Source: Candidatus Parcubacteria bacterium (GTDB lineage Bacteria > Patescibacteriota > Minisyncoccia > Phycocordibacterales > CAIZLB01). From it: a stretch of DNA of 5,395 bases. The position numbers were made by a program, and so were the translations under genes. The notes beneath the pieces are model-generated. The model was given only the letters and a program-made list of their open reading frames with translations. It ran no database searches and had not been told where the DNA came from. This document shows, in pieces, positions 4,317 through 5,395 of the stretch (position 1 is the stretch's first letter; every line of letters starts with the position of its first letter). The DNA is taken from the NCBI GenBank assembly GCA_014378965.1, contig JACMMR010000067.1:1-5395 (forward strand), written 5' to 3'.

Positions 4317-5395
4317 ATGAAAATAGAAACAATAAATGAATTATTGGTGGATGTTATAGGTAAAGCATCTAAAATAAGTACAAAAAATCCAAATCAACCA
4401 ATTTTGGAGAATGTTCTTTTGGAAGTGGTAGATGAAACTACTTTAAAAGTTACTAGTTATAATCTAGATATTTTCTATACCCAGGATATTTTTATAAAAA
4501 CTAAAGAAATTGGTAAAATCAAGAAAATATGTGTAAATCCACACTTATTATTGAGTTATCTTAATCTTTTTGATAAAGGTGAAAATGTAACACTCGAGAT
4601 TTTGGAAAACACTATTAGGATTAAAATAAAGAACCAAGAATCAAATATTCAAACAGTTTCAAGTGCTACGTATCCAGATACAGTCAATTTTAATATAGAA
4701 AAAAATGATACTGGTTTAACAATAAACTCAGACATTCTTATAGATGGTATACAATCTGTTTCTTTTGCTGCTGCTATTTCAAGTATTAAACCCGAACTTT
4801 CATGTGTGCTTATGTCTTATGAAGATGAGGTTTTTAATTTTGTTGCTACAGATGGTTTTAGATTGGTTGAAAAAAAGAAAGTTATCAATAAAGATACTAT
4901 TAAAAATATAGATGACTTTAAACAAATATTAATTTCTGCAAAAACATTAAATGATTTATTGAAAATTATGTATCCGAATATTACCGTTTCTGTTTTTTTA
5001 GAAAAAGGGCTCTTTTGTGTTAAAACATCTGATAGTTTGTTATGTGTAAGAACTGTTTCAGGGCTGTATCCAAATTATAAAGCTATTTTACCAAGTGCTT
5101 TTGTTACACAAATTGAAATGAAAACAGATGATATTACATCAGCTTTAAAAGTATCAAATATTTTTTCAGATGATTTTAATTATGTAAAGATTGATATACA
5201 TGATGATGATATGGATTTTTATTCAAAAAATAGTAAGATCGGTGAATCATTTTCTAAAAAAGAAATTACAAAAAAAGGCGAATCCCTTACTCAAAATTAT
5301 AATCATAAATACCTTTCAGATTTTATCAATAAGGTTAAATCAGATAAAATAACCATAGAAATCAGTGGTAAAACAACACCTACTCTTATAAAACC
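4317..5395 (+). CDS. dnaN: DNA polymerase III beta subunit (sliding clamp), 3' end cut by window
   Basis: This is the ring-shaped dimeric clamp that tethers DNA polymerase III to DNA and docks other replication and repair proteins. Translation from ATG 4317 gives 359 complete codons plus the first two bases of a Pro codon at the window edge, with no stop. Key family features are an N-terminal MKIETINELL strand/helix, NPNQPILENVLLEV (24-37), the clamp hallmark ATDGFRL (177-183), and YPNYKAILP (251-259). The end, TPTLIKP, should be within about 10-20 residues of the normal C-terminus, since clamps are about 366-380 residues. Segment FAAAISSIKPELSCVLM (150-166) replaces the common 'RPxLxGV' text with KPELS, as I recall for Parcubacteria clamps. 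The start fits the family N-terminus. No Shine-Dalgarno is present, and a -10 box lies 10 nt upstream. It follows dnaA across the oriC candidate. Confidence 0.96.
   Translation, partial: MKIETINELLVDVIGKASKISTKNPNQPILENVLLEVVDETTLKVTSYNLDIFYTQDIFIKTKEIGKIKKICVNPHLLLSYLNLFDKGENVTLEILENTIRIKIKNQESNIQTVSSATYPDTVNFNIEKNDTGLTINSDILIDGIQSVSFAAAISSIKPELSCVLMSYEDEVFNFVATDGFRLVEKKKVINKDTIKNIDDFKQILISAKTLNDLLKIMYPNITVSVFLEKGLFCVKTSDSLLCVRTVSGLYPNYKAILPSAFVTQIEMKTDDITSALKVSNIFSDDFNYVKIDIHDDDMDFYSKNSKIGESFSKKEITKKGESLTQNYNHKYLSDFINKVKSDKITIEISGKTTPTLIK

Noticed and set aside
1..5395. Alternative genetic code (UGA as glycine, as in Gracilibacteria/SR1)
   Set aside because: All genes read through without in-frame TGA, Trp is TGG, and Gly uses GGN codons, so there is no sign of recoding.
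1..5395. Mobile elements, CRISPR arrays, tRNA/rRNA genes or a novel defence system
   Set aside because: There are no spaced repeats, transposase motifs, cloverleaf sequences or unexplained gene clusters. The window is filled by the origin housekeeping cluster and one hypothetical gene.

Overview
The window looks like the replication-origin neighbourhood of a very AT-rich member of the Patescibacteria (Candidate Phyla Radiation), most likely a Parcubacteria/Paceibacteria-type lineage. Three things point there. The housekeeping proteins are short (a YidC of 242 residues that is only the core domain, an RnpA of 90 residues). The clamp carries a KPELS-type central segment that I associate with this group. 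The first gene has the N-anchored, Ser/Thr-rich, propeller-like layout of a conserved hypothetical family I remember from Parcubacteria genomes. Placement rests on remembered family patterns, not on a search. Tryptophan is encoded by TGG and no in-frame TGA was seen, so the standard bacterial code fits.

Layout: (1) 9-1340, plus strand, a membrane-anchored extracytoplasmic hypothetical protein. (2) A strong symmetric hairpin at about 1395-1435 ends transcription from both sides of a convergent junction. (3) 2617 down to 1457, minus strand, the operon rpmH-rnpA-yidC (ribosomal protein L34, RNase P protein, membrane insertase). rpmH is only 47 codons and was found by reading the reverse strand. 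(4) 2618-2693, a 76-bp divergent control region with two perfect DnaA boxes. (5) 2694-4058, plus strand, dnaA. (6) 4059-4316, a 258-bp non-coding region with many DnaA boxes in both orientations, the best candidate for oriC. (7) 4317 to the right edge, plus strand, dnaN (beta clamp), lacking only its last few residues because the window stops.

The genes form the classic origin cluster. DnaA binds the boxes, melts the origin and represses its own promoter. DnaN is the processivity clamp loaded on the new forks. The rpmH operon leaves the origin in the opposite direction and serves ribosome assembly, tRNA maturation and membrane-protein insertion. Transcription on both sides runs away from the 2618-4316 region, as expected for a bidirectional origin.

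The most notable points are these. Plausible -10 boxes of rpmH, dnaA and dnaN lie only 8-10 nt before the start codons with no Shine-Dalgarno sequence, which suggests leaderless or nearly leaderless mRNAs. A DnaA box overlaps the dnaA start codon, and another overlaps the dnaN -10 box. RnpA lacks the N-terminal helix region of its family, and an upstream stop shows this is not a mis-called start. YidC has Lys where the hydrophilic-groove Arg is usual. I see no mobile element, CRISPR array, tRNA or rRNA, and no sign of an undescribed multi-gene system.
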